Source of the DNA: an uncultured Alistipes sp.
Lineage (GTDB): Bacteria; Bacteroidota; Bacteroidia; Bacteroidales; Rikenellaceae
Assembly (NCBI GenBank): GCA_947177225.1
Contig: CAMWTS010000008.1
Span: 1 to 64,000 of the forward strand
DNA: 64,000 bases
Reading direction: 5' to 3'
Of the stretch, positions 37,021 to 46,555 are shown piece after piece; the stretch's first letter is position 1, and each line of letters opens with the position of its first letter. The position numbers were made by a program, and so were the translations under genes. The notes beneath the pieces are model-generated. The model saw nothing but the letters and a program-made list of their open reading frames with translations. It made no database searches and was not told where the DNA came from.

Positions 37021-38874
37021 CTATCGCTCTACCGGCATCGAGAATATTTCATGAAGTCGCCCGGTATCGTACTTCTGCCTGCGGTCGTAGTAGTATATGC
37101 CGTTCTGCTCCTGTTCGACATCGGTGAGCTGCGTATAGCAGAAACCCCATATGTGATCCGACAGATCGAGCAGAGCACGCACCTGCGAGCGCAGACGGTC
37201 GTAGAACTCCTCCCGCGTGCGAGCGGCATCTCCATAGCCCCACGCATCGCCCTGAGGCGGATTGACCTCCAAGCAGCGTATGCCGCCGAACTCATCGACG
37301 AAATAGGGTATCGTGCCGTCGTATTCGGGGAAGTCGTAGCGGTAGCGCGACTCGGTGTTGTTGAAGCCCGTACTGCCATGACTGCCGTCCTGAACCGTGC
37401 ATGGAGTCTTGAAGAAACGACCCTCGTCGTAGAATATCCGAGCCAACTTCTCGGCGTTCTGCTCGTAGTTGTGCACTGTCCAAATATCGCTTACGATATG
37501 CGTTCCGCCGCTTGCACCGTTCACCGGACGCGACGGATCGATGCGACGGGTCAGTGCATAGATATCCTCCATCAGTCGCGGATAGTTGCGCGTATCAGGC
37601 CACCACTCCTCATTGACCGGAGTCCACACCACTATCGAGGGGTGATTGCGGTCGCGCTCCACTATGCTGCACCACTCCGTCAGGAAGTTGCGCGCAGCCA
37701 GCTCGTCGCTCGTATTCATACCCCAGCTCGAATACTCGCCCCATGTAAGATAACCCAGGCGATCCGCCCAATAGTGGAAACGCTCCTCGAAAACCTTCTG
37801 ATGCAGACGTGCGCCGTTAAAGCCCGCCGCCTTCGACAGCTCGATGTCGCGGCGCAGAGCCTCGTCGCTCGGAGCAGTCCATACGCCATCGGGGTAGAAG
37901 CCCTGATCGAGCACCAGACGCATGTAATAGGGTTCGTTGTTGAGATATATGCGATTGCCCTCGACGTGTATCTTTCGCATGCCGAAATACGACTTCACGC
38001 GATCGACCGTCTGCCCATCGGCATTGCGCACCTCGAATGTCACATCGTAGAGATGCGGATCCTCGGGCGACCACAAACGGGCGTTTTTCAAAGGGATCGT
38101 CACCACGGCTCCCTGCGCCGCACGCACGCTCTTGCGGGCTACGCGGCGGCCGGCGTCCCAAACCGATATATCGACCGAGCAGCCCGGCTCGACACGCCGC
38201 ATCGACAGCGTGAACGACACCTGCGCCTGATCGACATCGGGCTGAGTGTGCACGCCCGCAAGCGAGCACTCGTCGACGGCTTCCAGCCACACTGTCTGCC
38301 AGATTCCCGTCGTACGCGTGTACATGCAGCCATAGGAGTACTCTCTGAGCGACTGTTTGCCCGCACCCTGCAAACCGCTGCGCACATCGCTCGAAGCGCA
38401 TACCACCAGCGAATGGCGGCCTCCGGCCTCGACAAATGGCGTTATGTCGTATGAAAACGAATCCGACCCGCCGAAGTGACGCCCTACGAAACGGCCGTCG
38501 ACATAGACCTCCGACTCGTAATAGACGGCGCCGAAATTAAGCATCACGCGCTTGCCGCTCCATGCGGCAGGCACATCGAACGACCGCTGATACCATATGC
38601 AGCGTATGAAATCCTTGTGCCCGACACCCGACAGAGGGCTTTCGGGCGCAAACGGCACCGTAATGCGGGTATCGAAGCCTGCGCTCCCGAACAGTTTGCG
38701 GTCCCAGCCCGACATGGCATGGTCAAGTTCGCATGTCCAGTCGCCGTTGAGGTTCACCCACTGCTCGCGTTCGAACTGCGGACGAGGGTACTCCGCACGC
38801 GGAGTGTCGGCCGAAGCGGTCGCAAACATACACAATGCACAAAGCATAGCGAGGATCAAAGATCGTTTCATCAT
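37021..38874 (-). CDS. Secreted glycoside hydrolase family 2 enzyme
   Basis: Signal peptide, GH2 sugar-binding fold (WYQRSFDVPAAWSGKRVMLNFGAVYYESEVYVDGRFVGRHFGG) and catalytic VVWTPVNEEW...YFVDEFGG. Confidence 0.93.
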   Translation of the reverse strand: MMKRSLILAMLCALCMFATASADTPRAEYPRPQFEREQWVNLNGDWTCELDHAMSGWDRKLFGSAGFDTRITVPFAPESPLSGVGHKDFIRCIWYQRSFDVPAAWSGKRVMLNFGAVYYESEVYVDGRFVGRHFGGSDSFSYDITPFVEAGGRHSLVVCASSDVRSGLQGAGKQSLREYSYGCMYTRTTGIWQTVWLEAVDECSLAGVHTQPDVDQAQVSFTLSMRRVEPGCSVDISVWDAGRRVARKSVRAAQGAVVTIPLKNARLWSPEDPHLYDVTFEVRNADGQTVDRVKSYFGMRKIHVEGNRIYLNNEPYYMRLVLDQGFYPDGVWTAPSDEALRRDIELSKAAGFNGARLHQKVFEERFHYWADRLGYLTWGEYSSWGMNTSDELAARNFLTEWCSIVERDRNHPSIVVWTPVNEEWWPDTRNYPRLMEDIYALTRRIDPSRPVNGASGGTHIVSDIWTVHNYEQNAEKLARIFYDEGRFFKTPCTVQDGSHGSTGFNNTESRYRYDFPEYDGTIPYFVDEFGGIRCLEVNPPQGDAWGYGDAARTREEFYDRLRSQVRALLDLSDHIWGFCYTQLTDVEQEQNGIYYYDRRQKYDTGRLHEIFSMPVER

Positions 38875-39107
38875 ATTTCAGTTTTAGGATTATTGCATCT
38901 TCATCTTTCAAAGTTAATGATTATTCTATAAATATACAAATATGACGCACGATTAAAATTTCCCGCAGCACCACACGCACCGCCCGGGCGGACTACGGCC
39001 GGCGGCACCTCCGGCCGGTCACCCACCTGCGGCCGTATAGCCCGCACAAGTCCCGCACGTTCCGGCATAACGGCCGCACCAGCACCCATAAAACCGGCAC
39101 ACAAGAA

Positions 39108-39136
39108 AAAGCCGCTCACCCTTCCGGGCAGCGGCC
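39108..39136 (-). terminator. Probable rho-independent terminator of cysQ
   Basis: On the minus strand: gccgct-gcccggaagggtg-agcggc followed by TTTTTC. Confidence 0.5.
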
Positions 39137-39163
39137 GTCGGCATATCATAGGCTAAATGCCGG

Positions 39164-40030
39164 TTATTTCATTGCGCGGCAGCCGAAACACTCGAACCAC
39201 GGGTTGCGCAGGTCGCGCTTGTTATAACCCAGTTTGTCCGAATCGGGATAGGCGCGGGTAGAACCGCCTGCCTCCGACAGAATCAGTTCGCCGGCCGCAG
39301 TATCCCATTCGTAGGTGTGAGTGGTGCGCACATAGTAGTCCACAACGCCCTCGGCCAGCAGACAGAATTTATAGGAGCTGCCCTGCTCCATAACCTCCAA
39401 ATCGGCATGCGAGGCTCTCAGGCTGTCGATACGCGCATGTGTTTCCGGAGTCTGGTGCGAGCGCGACACGGCAACGCGATAGACCGTGCGGCCGGCCTGC
39501 TCCAACGGCAGACGAGTCAGACGATCGTGAATCTCGCCGTATCCGTAATCGGCATCGGCATTCGGTGCCACACCATCGATGACATATGATCCCGCACCGC
39601 GCTCGGCCACATACATCTTTTTGTGATAAGGAACATAGATAACCGAACTGATGCACTCGTTATCCTCCATCAGGGCTATGTTGACCGTAAACTCGTTATT
39701 GCCCTTGATGAACTCCACCGTGCCGTCCAGCGGATCGACCAGCCAGAACAGCTCCCAATTGCACCGCTCGTCGTAGAGCATCTCGCGCCCCTCCTCGCTC
39801 AGGATCGGTATACGCGTCTGTCCCAGCGACTTCTTAATCATGTCGTGCGCCAACCTGTCGGCCACGGTGATGGGAGTCTTGTCGCTCTTCAAGGCTATAT
39901 CGTAATCGTCGCGGTTCTTATATATCTTCATTATCTCGGCTCCGGCCTTCACTGCGGCATTGAAAGCCTGCGGCAACAGATACTCTCTGATCTCTTTATT
40001 TATCATCAGACAAGAGGTTTTTGCATTCAT
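39164..40030 (-). CDS. cysQ: 3'(2'),5'-bisphosphate nucleotidase CysQ / inositol monophosphatase family
   Basis: LVDPLDGTVEFIKGNNEFTVNIALMED and WDTAAGELILSEAGG. Confidence 0.93.
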   Translation of the reverse strand: MNAKTSCLMINKEIREYLLPQAFNAAVKAGAEIMKIYKNRDDYDIALKSDKTPITVADRLAHDMIKKSLGQTRIPILSEEGREMLYDERCNWELFWLVDPLDGTVEFIKGNNEFTVNIALMEDNECISSVIYVPYHKKMYVAERGAGSYVIDGVAPNADADYGYGEIHDRLTRLPLEQAGRTVYRVAVSRSHQTPETHARIDSLRASHADLEVMEQGSSYKFCLLAEGVVDYYVRTTHTYEWDTAAGELILSEAGGSTRAYPDSDKLGYNKRDLRNPWFECFGCRAMK

Positions 40031-40162
40031 CTAATATTTTCTATGTGTAAAGTTAATAACTTATTTCGACTCTGTGAAATTTTTCACACCAAATTTACAG
40101 CCGTCCCGCCACATATTATGCGAATCGGGACTGCAAGCATTCCGCAGGCAACACCGCCACCG

Positions 40163-41041
40163 TCAGCCGTTGCCCTTCCGGCACCGGCACGCATAGCTTC
40201 TGCACACGGCCACGAGCATGACCGTCGCCGCCGAAGCCGCCCCCAGCCCCGTGTCGTCGCACACCGCTCCCACTACCGCAAACGCCGCGGCGACAGCAGT
40301 TATTATGGCCGCATAGCGCACTACCATGCTCCTTATGCCCACTACTTTATATCTGTCGACCGCACAACCGCGGCGAACGGCTATACGCGAACGCTTCATG
40401 TAGCGCATGCCGGCATAGCCGCCGTGCTCGACAGCCATGTCGCGCGAAACGACACAGCCGCCGGGCTGAGGACATTGCAGCATGTCGATCTCTCCCGGCT
40501 CCCACTCGCCGATCTGCATGGCGAGCATGTCGACGGCATCGGCATAGAGATATTCGTTGCGCCCGACAGCCGTCACATAGTCGAACGAAGCGATGTTGAC
40601 ACCGGCATCGAAAGCGTCCTCGTGCGAGGTGAAGCGTTTGTCGATCAGCGTCACGCGCCGCATGGCACCGCGAGGCGTGCGATACATGGCACGCACCCCC
40701 ACCACCGGCAGATCGTTGTGCAGCGGAAGAGCCACCTTCAACAGCCGGTAGCGCGAGACTATATGCCCGATGCGGGCGGCCGAGCGCGCCGAGTCCAGAC
40801 ACAGCACCACTTCGTAGTTGTCGTATTCGGGCGAGACGAGATTTTCGATCTGCGCCATGCTCTCCACACCGCTGCATACGACACTTATCCCGACATATCC
40901 CACACCGCCGCAGCGCATCATCGACGACGACGACATCAGACGCCGCCGGTCGGCATCGCGGCGGCTGCGCCACACATCGAAGAGTGCCGCAGCAGCCACC
41001 GCCGCCAAAATCAGAAGGATCGTTACGTGCAAGAGATTCAT
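40163..41041 (-). CDS. Membrane-anchored GT2-fold-like protein, apparently lacking catalytic motifs
   Basis: N-terminal TM; GISVVCSGVESMAQIENLVSPEYDNYEVVLCLDSA resembles a GT2 beta1-alpha1-beta2; DAFDAGVNIASFDYVTAVGRNEYLYADAVDML aligns by eye to the DxD region but has no DxD; C-terminal TM segments. Confidence 0.6.
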   Translation of the reverse strand: MNLLHVTILLILAAVAAAALFDVWRSRRDADRRRLMSSSSMMRCGGVGYVGISVVCSGVESMAQIENLVSPEYDNYEVVLCLDSARSAARIGHIVSRYRLLKVALPLHNDLPVVGVRAMYRTPRGAMRRVTLIDKRFTSHEDAFDAGVNIASFDYVTAVGRNEYLYADAVDMLAMQIGEWEPGEIDMLQCPQPGGCVVSRDMAVEHGGYAGMRYMKRSRIAVRRGCAVDRYKVVGIRSMVVRYAAIITAVAAAFAVVGAVCDDTGLGAASAATVMLVAVCRSYACRCRKGNG

Positions 41042-41982
41042 GCTATGGTATATTTGTATGATTCGGCAAGAGATTCGGCATAACCGCGTTCGCGCTCACC
41101 CAAAAGCAGTTCGACCGTATCGGGACTGTAACCGTTGACCACGGCGCACCGGCACAGACGGCGACGCTCGGAGGAACCCATCGCATGCAGCCGGTCGGCG
41201 ATCTCGGCGAATGCTATGTCCGAGCCCGTCGAGCACAGTGTCCGCAACGCCTCGCGGCACACGGCAGGATCGGGATCGCCCGCCGCCATGTCGAGCAGCG
41301 CACCGCAAGCCGCATCGATCGAGAAGTGACGCACCACGGCCATGCCCGTCATTCGCAGGTTGCGATTGGCCGAGCGCAGCAGCCGTCTGTAATCGAGCAC
41401 GATCACGCCGCGGTGCAGCATCGCCACTATCTGCGCTATCTCGGACTGAGACAACGGCAGCGGATAACTCTCCACAAGATATTCGGCCAGAGCGGGAGTG
41501 CGCGTCATATCGGCCATGAGCGTATAGAAACGAATGCTGCGCGAGCCTGATTGCGCCGGCCGTGCCAGCAGTTGCCGGCAGCGCGGTATGCGTCGTCCTA
41601 CGGGCAGGCATGCCAGCGTCAGCAGCCGTTCCGCACGGCGATATCCGCGGGTGAGGGGCGACAGGCGGCCTATAATTCGCTCGGCACCGTAGGCCTCTGC
41701 CAGCAGCGACATGGCACGCCGGTCGACATTGCAGGTCGAGAGATAGAGATGCAGCAGCGTGAGCGACAAGCCTCTGCGCGGCATATCGGGAATGCGAACC
41801 CTGCCGCTCTGAGCCGAGTTGCCGATCAGAGTGCGCATGATGATTCGCAGAGCGATGCGCTCGTCGACAGCATGCCAGCGGCGGCGGCGCGCCGCATCTC
41901 TGACATCGTACAGCGACATCGCCACGATCGACGCTGCAATCACCGACACAGCAATCGTATATGCCCACACCAAGGAGATCAT
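41038..41982 (-). CDS. Membrane-anchored HEAT-repeat-like protein
   Basis: N-terminal TM (MISLVWAYTIAVSVIAASIVAMSLY) followed by helical repeats (RMTGMAVVRHFSIDAACGALLDMAAGDPDPAVCREALRTLCSTGSDIAFAEIADRLHAM). Start at MISLV, ATGA overlap with the upstream gene. Confidence 0.65.
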   Translation of the reverse strand: MISLVWAYTIAVSVIAASIVAMSLYDVRDAARRRRWHAVDERIALRIIMRTLIGNSAQSGRVRIPDMPRRGLSLTLLHLYLSTCNVDRRAMSLLAEAYGAERIIGRLSPLTRGYRRAERLLTLACLPVGRRIPRCRQLLARPAQSGSRSIRFYTLMADMTRTPALAEYLVESYPLPLSQSEIAQIVAMLHRGVIVLDYRRLLRSANRNLRMTGMAVVRHFSIDAACGALLDMAAGDPDPAVCREALRTLCSTGSDIAFAEIADRLHAMGSSERRRLCRCAVVNGYSPDTVELLLGERERGYAESLAESYKYTIA

Positions 41983-42359
41983 GACTCTGCCGGCATTCCG
42001 TTTACGATCTGTTCGCGCACCTTGCGCCGCAACCGGTGTATGTTGATTGGAAAGGTCATGCACTGATCGACTCCGCAGCGAAACAGCCGCGTGGCACGCA
42101 CCTCCGACAACTGTCTGAGAATGACGAATACGGGCATACCGCACCGATGCAGACGCCCGACGACGGCATCTAACCGCGAGTCGATCGCCAGACTGCGTGT
42201 CGATGCGATTATGACCAATGCGAAACTCTCGTTATCGATCAGCTGAGCCATGCCGCACGCAGAGGTGGTTCGCACCACCTCGCCCGCCAGATCGGCCACC
42301 GCCGCGGCTATTATGTTTCCTACCGCCACATCGGGTGTGAATATCAATATTCTGGACAT
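41979..42359 (-). CDS. Degenerate receiver-domain protein (pseudo-receiver)
   Basis: MSRILIFTPDVAVGNIIAAAVADL...FALVIIASTRS...MPVFVILRQLSEVRATRLFRCGVDQCMTFPIN: receiver-like pattern, but the phosphoacceptor Asp and the KP lysine are absent. Confidence 0.6.
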   Translation of the reverse strand: MSRILIFTPDVAVGNIIAAAVADLAGEVVRTTSACGMAQLIDNESFALVIIASTRSLAIDSRLDAVVGRLHRCGMPVFVILRQLSEVRATRLFRCGVDQCMTFPINIHRLRRKVREQIVNGMPAES

Positions 42360-42463
42360 ACGATTCTTGCAGAGAGTTATCCCGGCGTGCCATCTAAAAG
42401 CGTGCCAAAGAGAAAAAAAATGAAAAATTGCAGCTCGGGTGTTGTTCGTAAGATAAATTTGCG

Positions 42464-42471
42464 TATATTTG
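42464..42471 (+). promoter_or_regulatory. Putative -7 box for rplU-rpmA
   Basis: TATATTTG matching Bacteroidetes TAnnTTTG about 27 nt upstream of the ATG. Confidence 0.5.
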
Positions 42472-42497
42472 CACGCTAAACATTCAATTTTATATTA

Positions 42498-42809
42498 ATG
42501 TACGTAATAGTAGAGATTGCAGGTCAGCAGTTCAAAGCTGAGAAAGGTCGGAAACTCTATGTTCACCGTCTCCAAGGCGAAGTAGATTCGTCTTTGAGTT
42601 TCGATCGTGTCCTGCTCGTAGACAACGACGGTCAGGTTAAGGTGGGCGCACCTGTTGTAGAAGGCGCCTCGGTAAAGTGTAAGATCTTGAAGCACTTGAA
42701 AGACGACAAAGTCTTGGTCTTCAAGAAGAAGCGTAGAACGGGCTATCAGAAGTGCAACGGTCACCGTCAGTATCTGTCGCAGGTTCTCGTTGAGGAAATT
42801 GTTGCGTAA
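42498..42809 (+). CDS. rplU: 50S ribosomal protein L21
   Basis: [25 protein letters not shown]...[14 protein letters not shown]. Confidence 0.97.
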   Translation: MYVIVEIAGQQFKAEKGRKLYVHRLQGEVDSSLSFDRVLLVDNDGQVKVGAPVVEGASVKCKILKHLKDDKVLVFKKKRRTGYQKCNGHRQYLSQVLVEEIVA

Positions 42810-42829
42810 CCTTTAAAAAGTAGAGAAAC

Positions 42830-43090
42830 ATGGCACACAAAAAAGGTGTAGGTAGTTCGAAGAACGGCCGTGAGTCGGAGAGCAAACGACTCGGTGTAAA
42901 GCTTTTCGGTGGTCAGTTCGCTAAGGCCGGTAACATCATCGTTCGTCAGCGAGGCACGGTACACAACCCCGGTGAGAACGTCGGCATAGGTAAGGATCAC
43001 ACCCTCTTCGCATTGGTCGACGGTACTGTCGAGTTCTGCAAGAAGGCATCTGGCAAGTCGTACGTGAGCGTTACTCCGCTGAGCGAGTAG
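42830..43090 (+). CDS. rpmA: 50S ribosomal protein L27
   Basis: [43 protein letters not shown]. Confidence 0.98.
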   Translation: MAHKKGVGSSKNGRESESKRLGVKLFGGQFAKAGNIIVRQRGTVHNPGENVGIGKDHTLFALVDGTVEFCKKASGKSYVSVTPLSE

Positions 43091-43136
43091 CACTTTACGC
43101 AGCGGAGCGGTCTGTCGACCCGCCGCACGAAAACCA

Positions 43137-43178
43137 TTCTCCGAACGAGGATATGCAAGTATCGCGTTCGGAGATTTT
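43137..43178 (+). terminator. Rho-independent terminator after rpmA
   Basis: tctccgaacg ... cgttcggaga followed by TTTTTTT. Confidence 0.8.
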
Positions 43179-43238
43179 TTTATGACACATATTTATTAAA
43201 AAAGAGTCCGCGCAGGTTGATAATTCCGATTTTATTAT

Positions 43239-43246
43239 TACCTTTG
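43239..43246 (+). promoter_or_regulatory. Putative -7 box for rpmI-rplT
   Basis: TACCTTTG upstream of rpmI. Confidence 0.45.
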
Positions 43247-43280
43247 CGAGCTATGTTTAACTAATTTAACTTTTACGAAA

Positions 43281-43475
43281 ATGCCAAAGATGAAAACAAA
43301 TGCCGCTGCAAAGAAGCGTTTTTCTTTCACCGGCACAGGAAAGATCAAGCGTAAGCACGCTTATCACAGTCATATCCTGACCAAAAAGACTACAAAACGT
43401 AAGCGTAACCTGTGCTATTCGGGTATCGTTTCGTCGGCCGACGAGGCCAAGATCAAGAATCTGCTTGTTAAGTAA
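43281..43475 (+). CDS. rpmI: 50S ribosomal protein L35
   Basis: [44 protein letters not shown]. Confidence 0.97.
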   Translation: MPKMKTNAAAKKRFSFTGTGKIKRKHAYHSHILTKKTTKRKRNLCYSGIVSSADEAKIKNLLVK

Positions 43476-43579
43476 GATCCCGCTGACCGCCTATTTATTT
43501 TATTAACAACGGAGCGACATAGCCCCAAAGAGCATGAGAGAATCATGCCGCTATCAGCTCTATCAAAAACTTATTGTTT

Positions 43580-43924
43580 ATGCCACGTTCAGTTAACGCT
43601 GTTGCGTCACGCGCAAGAAGAAAAAAGGTTTTGAAGCTTGCCAAGGGTAACTTTGGTTCAAGGGGAAACGTATGGACAGTTGCGAAAAACACTGTCGAGA
43701 AGGGTTTGCAGTTTGCATATGCACACCGCAGAGAGAAGAAGAGAAATTACCGTTCGTTGTGGATCACGCGTATCAACGCCGCAGTCCGCATGCACGGTAT
43801 GACCTATTCGGAATTTATAGGCAAACTCAACGCCAAGGGTATCGCCCTCAACCGTAAGGTTATGGCCGATCTGGCATTGAACGAGCCGAAGGCATTCGAA
43901 GCAATCGTTAAAGCAGTTAAATAG
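43580..43924 (+). CDS. rplT: 50S ribosomal protein L20
   Basis: [47 protein letters not shown]. Confidence 0.98.
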   Translation: MPRSVNAVASRARRKKVLKLAKGNFGSRGNVWTVAKNTVEKGLQFAYAHRREKKRNYRSLWITRINAAVRMHGMTYSEFIGKLNAKGIALNRKVMADLALNEPKAFEAIVKAVK

Positions 43925-43953
43925 TCCGCTCGCACCTTTGGTGCGAACGAGCG

Positions 43954-43989
43954 CAGCCTGCCTCTTTCTCGGGGCAGGCTGTTTTTTTT
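43954..43989 (+). terminator. Rho-independent terminator after rplT
   Basis: agcctgcc-tctttctcg-gggcaggct followed by gTTTTTTTT. Confidence 0.85.
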
Positions 43990-44102
43990 ATACGTACATG
44001 CACCAGCGCCCGCCTGACGCCTGATTCATACAATACACGGAAAGTGTCGAAGCCGCACAGCCCCGACACCGCAATTCCAACCTCGCAGAGACTGCTCTGC
44101 CG

Positions 44103-44360
44103 TCAAAACAGTTTGCAGATCAGCCACACCGCAGCCGCCACTACGGCCGCACCGCAAAGCAGCTTTATAACCATCGACATGCAGCCGCCGCGCATGCGTA
44201 TGCCGCAATATGGACAATACTTCATGCTTTCGGGCACGGGCAATCCGCACTCAGGACATATGACTGTCTTCTCTCCGGGCTTGGCCAAGTGAAGCGGATC
44301 ATACTCCTCCGAGGCTGTGCGACGCTGCTCGTCGCTCTCCTGATTCATGTTGTTGTTCAT
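44103..44360 (-). CDS. Small zinc-ribbon membrane protein
   Basis: VICPECGLPVPESMKYCPYCGIRM followed by a C-terminal TM. Confidence 0.7.
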   Translation of the reverse strand: MNNNMNQESDEQRRTASEEYDPLHLAKPGEKTVICPECGLPVPESMKYCPYCGIRMRGGCMSMVIKLLCGAAVVAAAVWLICKLF

Positions 44361-44446
44361 AATCGTATATGTTTATTATTCATCTTTAATCACACAGAAC
44401 CCTGCTGCCACATTTCACGAAAACAGCCCAAGCACCACCAACCCCA

Positions 44447-44567
44447 TTTTTCATCAAAAACAGTTAGTTGCCACACAAACGACGTAAGGGACGGAGAGGC
44501 TGTATTGGCATACTGCCTATTCGGACGAACGAGCGCGCGGAAGCAAATAGCGGCTTTTCATGGAAAA
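44447..44567 (+). repeat. Family B long-hairpin element, copy 5a (degenerate)
   Basis: TTTTTCATCAAAAACAGTTAGT...GACGGAGAGGC-TGTATTGGCATACT-GCCTATTCGGAC...CGGCTTTTCATGGAAAA. Confidence 0.75.
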
Positions 44568-44569
44568 GG

Positions 44570-44691
44570 TTTTTCGTCAAAAGGCGTTAGTTACAAGCCG
44601 CAACGAAAATAGCTCGGATAGGCTGTACTTGACGTACTGCCTATTCGGGTTATTGAGCGAGGCGAAGTAAATGATGCCTTTTCACGGAAAA
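44570..44691 (+). repeat. Family B long-hairpin element, copy 5b
   Basis: AATAGCTCGGATAGGC / GCCTATTCGGGTTATT middle stem with G-U/U-G wobbles; apex GTACTTGACGTACT. Confidence 0.9.
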
Positions 44692-44699
44692 GAAAAAGG

Positions 44700-44821
44700 T
44701 TTTTCGTCAAAAGCGGTATTATACAACGCAACACAGGAGCGAAGCGATGGGACGTACTTAGCGTACTTCCCATTGCTGAGCGACAAGGCGCGGAAGTAGA
44801 ATGCCGCTTTTCACGAAAAAA
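44700..44821 (+). repeat. Family B long-hairpin element, copy 5c (GCGGTA outer-arm subtype)
   Basis: Outer AAAAGCGGTATTATAC / GTAGAATGCCGCTTTT; middle GCGATGGGA / TCCCATTGC; apex GTACTTAGCGTACT. Confidence 0.9.
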
Positions 44822-44826
44822 TCGAT

Positions 44827-45186
44827 TCATGGAAGATCCTTAAAAAGTAAGGCAAACTCATCGAGTGTAACTCCCAATAACCGCATACGCCTTATCATCG
44901 CCGGCAACTCCTCGGTCATGAACTCGCGACGCTCGATGTCGAGAATATGCTCCTTGGCACCATCGGCCACGAAAAATCCTATGCCGCGACGGTTGTATAT
45001 GATTTTATCGGACTCCAATCGCTCGTAGCTGCGCATCACAGTGTTGGGATTGACGCCCACATCGGCAGCCAACTCTCTGACCGAAACGATACGGCTCTGC
45101 TCGGTCCACTCGTCCGACAGAATACGCGTACAGACCAGATCGTAGATCTGACGCCAAATAGGTTTTCCTTCGCTGAACTCCATCAT
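44827..45186 (-). CDS. Short GntR-family (YtrA-like) transcriptional regulator
   Basis: FSEGKPIWRQIYDLVCTRILSDEWTEQSRIVSVRELAADVGVNPNTVMRSYERLESDKIIYNRRGIGFFV. Confidence 0.92.
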   Translation of the reverse strand: MMEFSEGKPIWRQIYDLVCTRILSDEWTEQSRIVSVRELAADVGVNPNTVMRSYERLESDKIIYNRRGIGFFVADGAKEHILDIERREFMTEELPAMIRRMRLLGVTLDEFALLFKDLP

Positions 45187-45189
45187 AGC

Positions 45190-45849
45190 CTACCAGTTAA
45201 TCTGTTTACGTCGGAGCAGAACAAACGACCCTATCCAGAACAGCGGCGCCATAACCATATTGGCATACATCTTCAAATCGTTGATGTCGGCCATATGGTC
45301 GCCACCGAGACGAACAATGGCATACTGGCAGACGATCGATATGAGGAATGCCGCTATATATGTCATTATCAACCGGCGACGGGCAAAGGCATTGATAATC
45401 ATGGCTGCGGCGTGCGTACTGCACAGACTCGCCAACAGATGGTCGCCTGTAAGGTAGCGTTGCATAATAAAGTCGACATACGGCGGATACATGGCATCGA
45501 TAACGGCCTTGGACAACAGTGCCGACACAACGAAACAAGCCATGAATACCACCGTCGTATTTATGAAGATGAAGACATAACGCTCCGTAATGCTAACGGG
45601 CAGAGTGTTGCTTATGACGGCACTGCGGCGGTCGCGCAACTCGTTCATTGAGATGTGCATCACGATGAAGATATCGATGATGAGCATGGTCAGAATCATC
45701 GCATGCGCCACCTCGCTCTGACGCGTCAGTACGCCGAAGAGTATGGGTACGGCTATCGACACGCCATACATGGCCGCATACTTTCTCGCATTCTCCGTGT
45801 AGTGCTTGACCAGCAAAGCACCCAACATATTAAATCTTAACCGATACAT
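45190..45849 (-). CDS. ABC-transporter permease-like membrane protein
   Basis: Six-TM-like protein with MNELRDRRSAVISNTLPVSITERYVFIFINT; paralogous to the adjacent ORF. Start at MYRLRF. Confidence 0.75.
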   Translation of the reverse strand: MYRLRFNMLGALLVKHYTENARKYAAMYGVSIAVPILFGVLTRQSEVAHAMILTMLIIDIFIVMHISMNELRDRRSAVISNTLPVSITERYVFIFINTTVVFMACFVVSALLSKAVIDAMYPPYVDFIMQRYLTGDHLLASLCSTHAAAMIINAFARRRLIMTYIAAFLISIVCQYAIVRLGGDHMADINDLKMYANMVMAPLFWIGSFVLLRRKQINW

Positions 45850-45851
45850 AT

Positions 45852-46547
45852 TTACCACTTTATTTGGCGACGACGCAATATGCAAAAGGACGCCGCATAA
45901 AAAAACACTGGCACCAGACAATAGAGCGTCTTGGCAATCCATTCGTAACACTCTCTCCACTCGATATGCAACTCGATGCCAACCGCCGCCTTCGACAGTC
46001 CCCAGACAAACAGCACCATGACGACGAAGGCCAAGACATAGCTATATATCAACCGCTTGCGCGCCAACGAATTAATCATCACACTACCCGACGAAATGAT
46101 CCATATCAATACATGCAGCTCCCAGCGGCCATAGAGATCGTACCACATATCGGCGAAACACCTATGCGCATCTGCATCGACAAACGGCAGCATCGCCACG
46201 GCAGTCATGCTGATGAAGCCCGAAACAGTTGCCAGCAAGCTGTATACAATACTCGTATTCAACACTATGAACAGCATTCGCTCGGCCACCGACACCGGCA
46301 GGGTATTGACCAGAATGCGGGTTCCGTGTCCGCGCAGTTCGTTCATCGTAACGGGAGCTATGGCAAATGCTCCGACGATGAACATCAGCGTCGCAGTCTC
46401 CGACACCGAATCCATGTCAGATGAGAGCATTGCGAACAGAATCGGGAAAAACGCCATAAGAGCGTAGAACATCACATATCGACGCATGTGATCGACATAG
46501 TGTTTGGCCAGCAGCCGCCCGACACGCATCAAAGAGAAGCTCTTCAT
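45852..46547 (-). CDS. ABC-transporter permease-like membrane protein (paralogue of its neighbour)
   Basis: Shares LLAKHYVDHMRRYVMFYALMAFFPILFAML, MNELRGHGTRILVNTLPVSVAERMLFIVLNTS and a C-terminal LRRRQIKW with the adjacent ORF. Confidence 0.75.
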   Translation of the reverse strand: MKSFSLMRVGRLLAKHYVDHMRRYVMFYALMAFFPILFAMLSSDMDSVSETATLMFIVGAFAIAPVTMNELRGHGTRILVNTLPVSVAERMLFIVLNTSIVYSLLATVSGFISMTAVAMLPFVDADAHRCFADMWYDLYGRWELHVLIWIISSGSVMINSLARKRLIYSYVLAFVVMVLFVWGLSKAAVGIELHIEWRECYEWIAKTLYCLVPVFFYAASFCILRRRQIKW

Positions 46548-46555
46548 ATTCAGGC

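Noticed and set aside
38996-39018. GC-rich palindrome CGGCCGG-CGGCACCT-CCGGCCG upstream of the GH2 gene
   Set aside because: Single occurrence in a GC-rich stretch, no T-tract and no clear link to a promoter; not distinguishable from chance.
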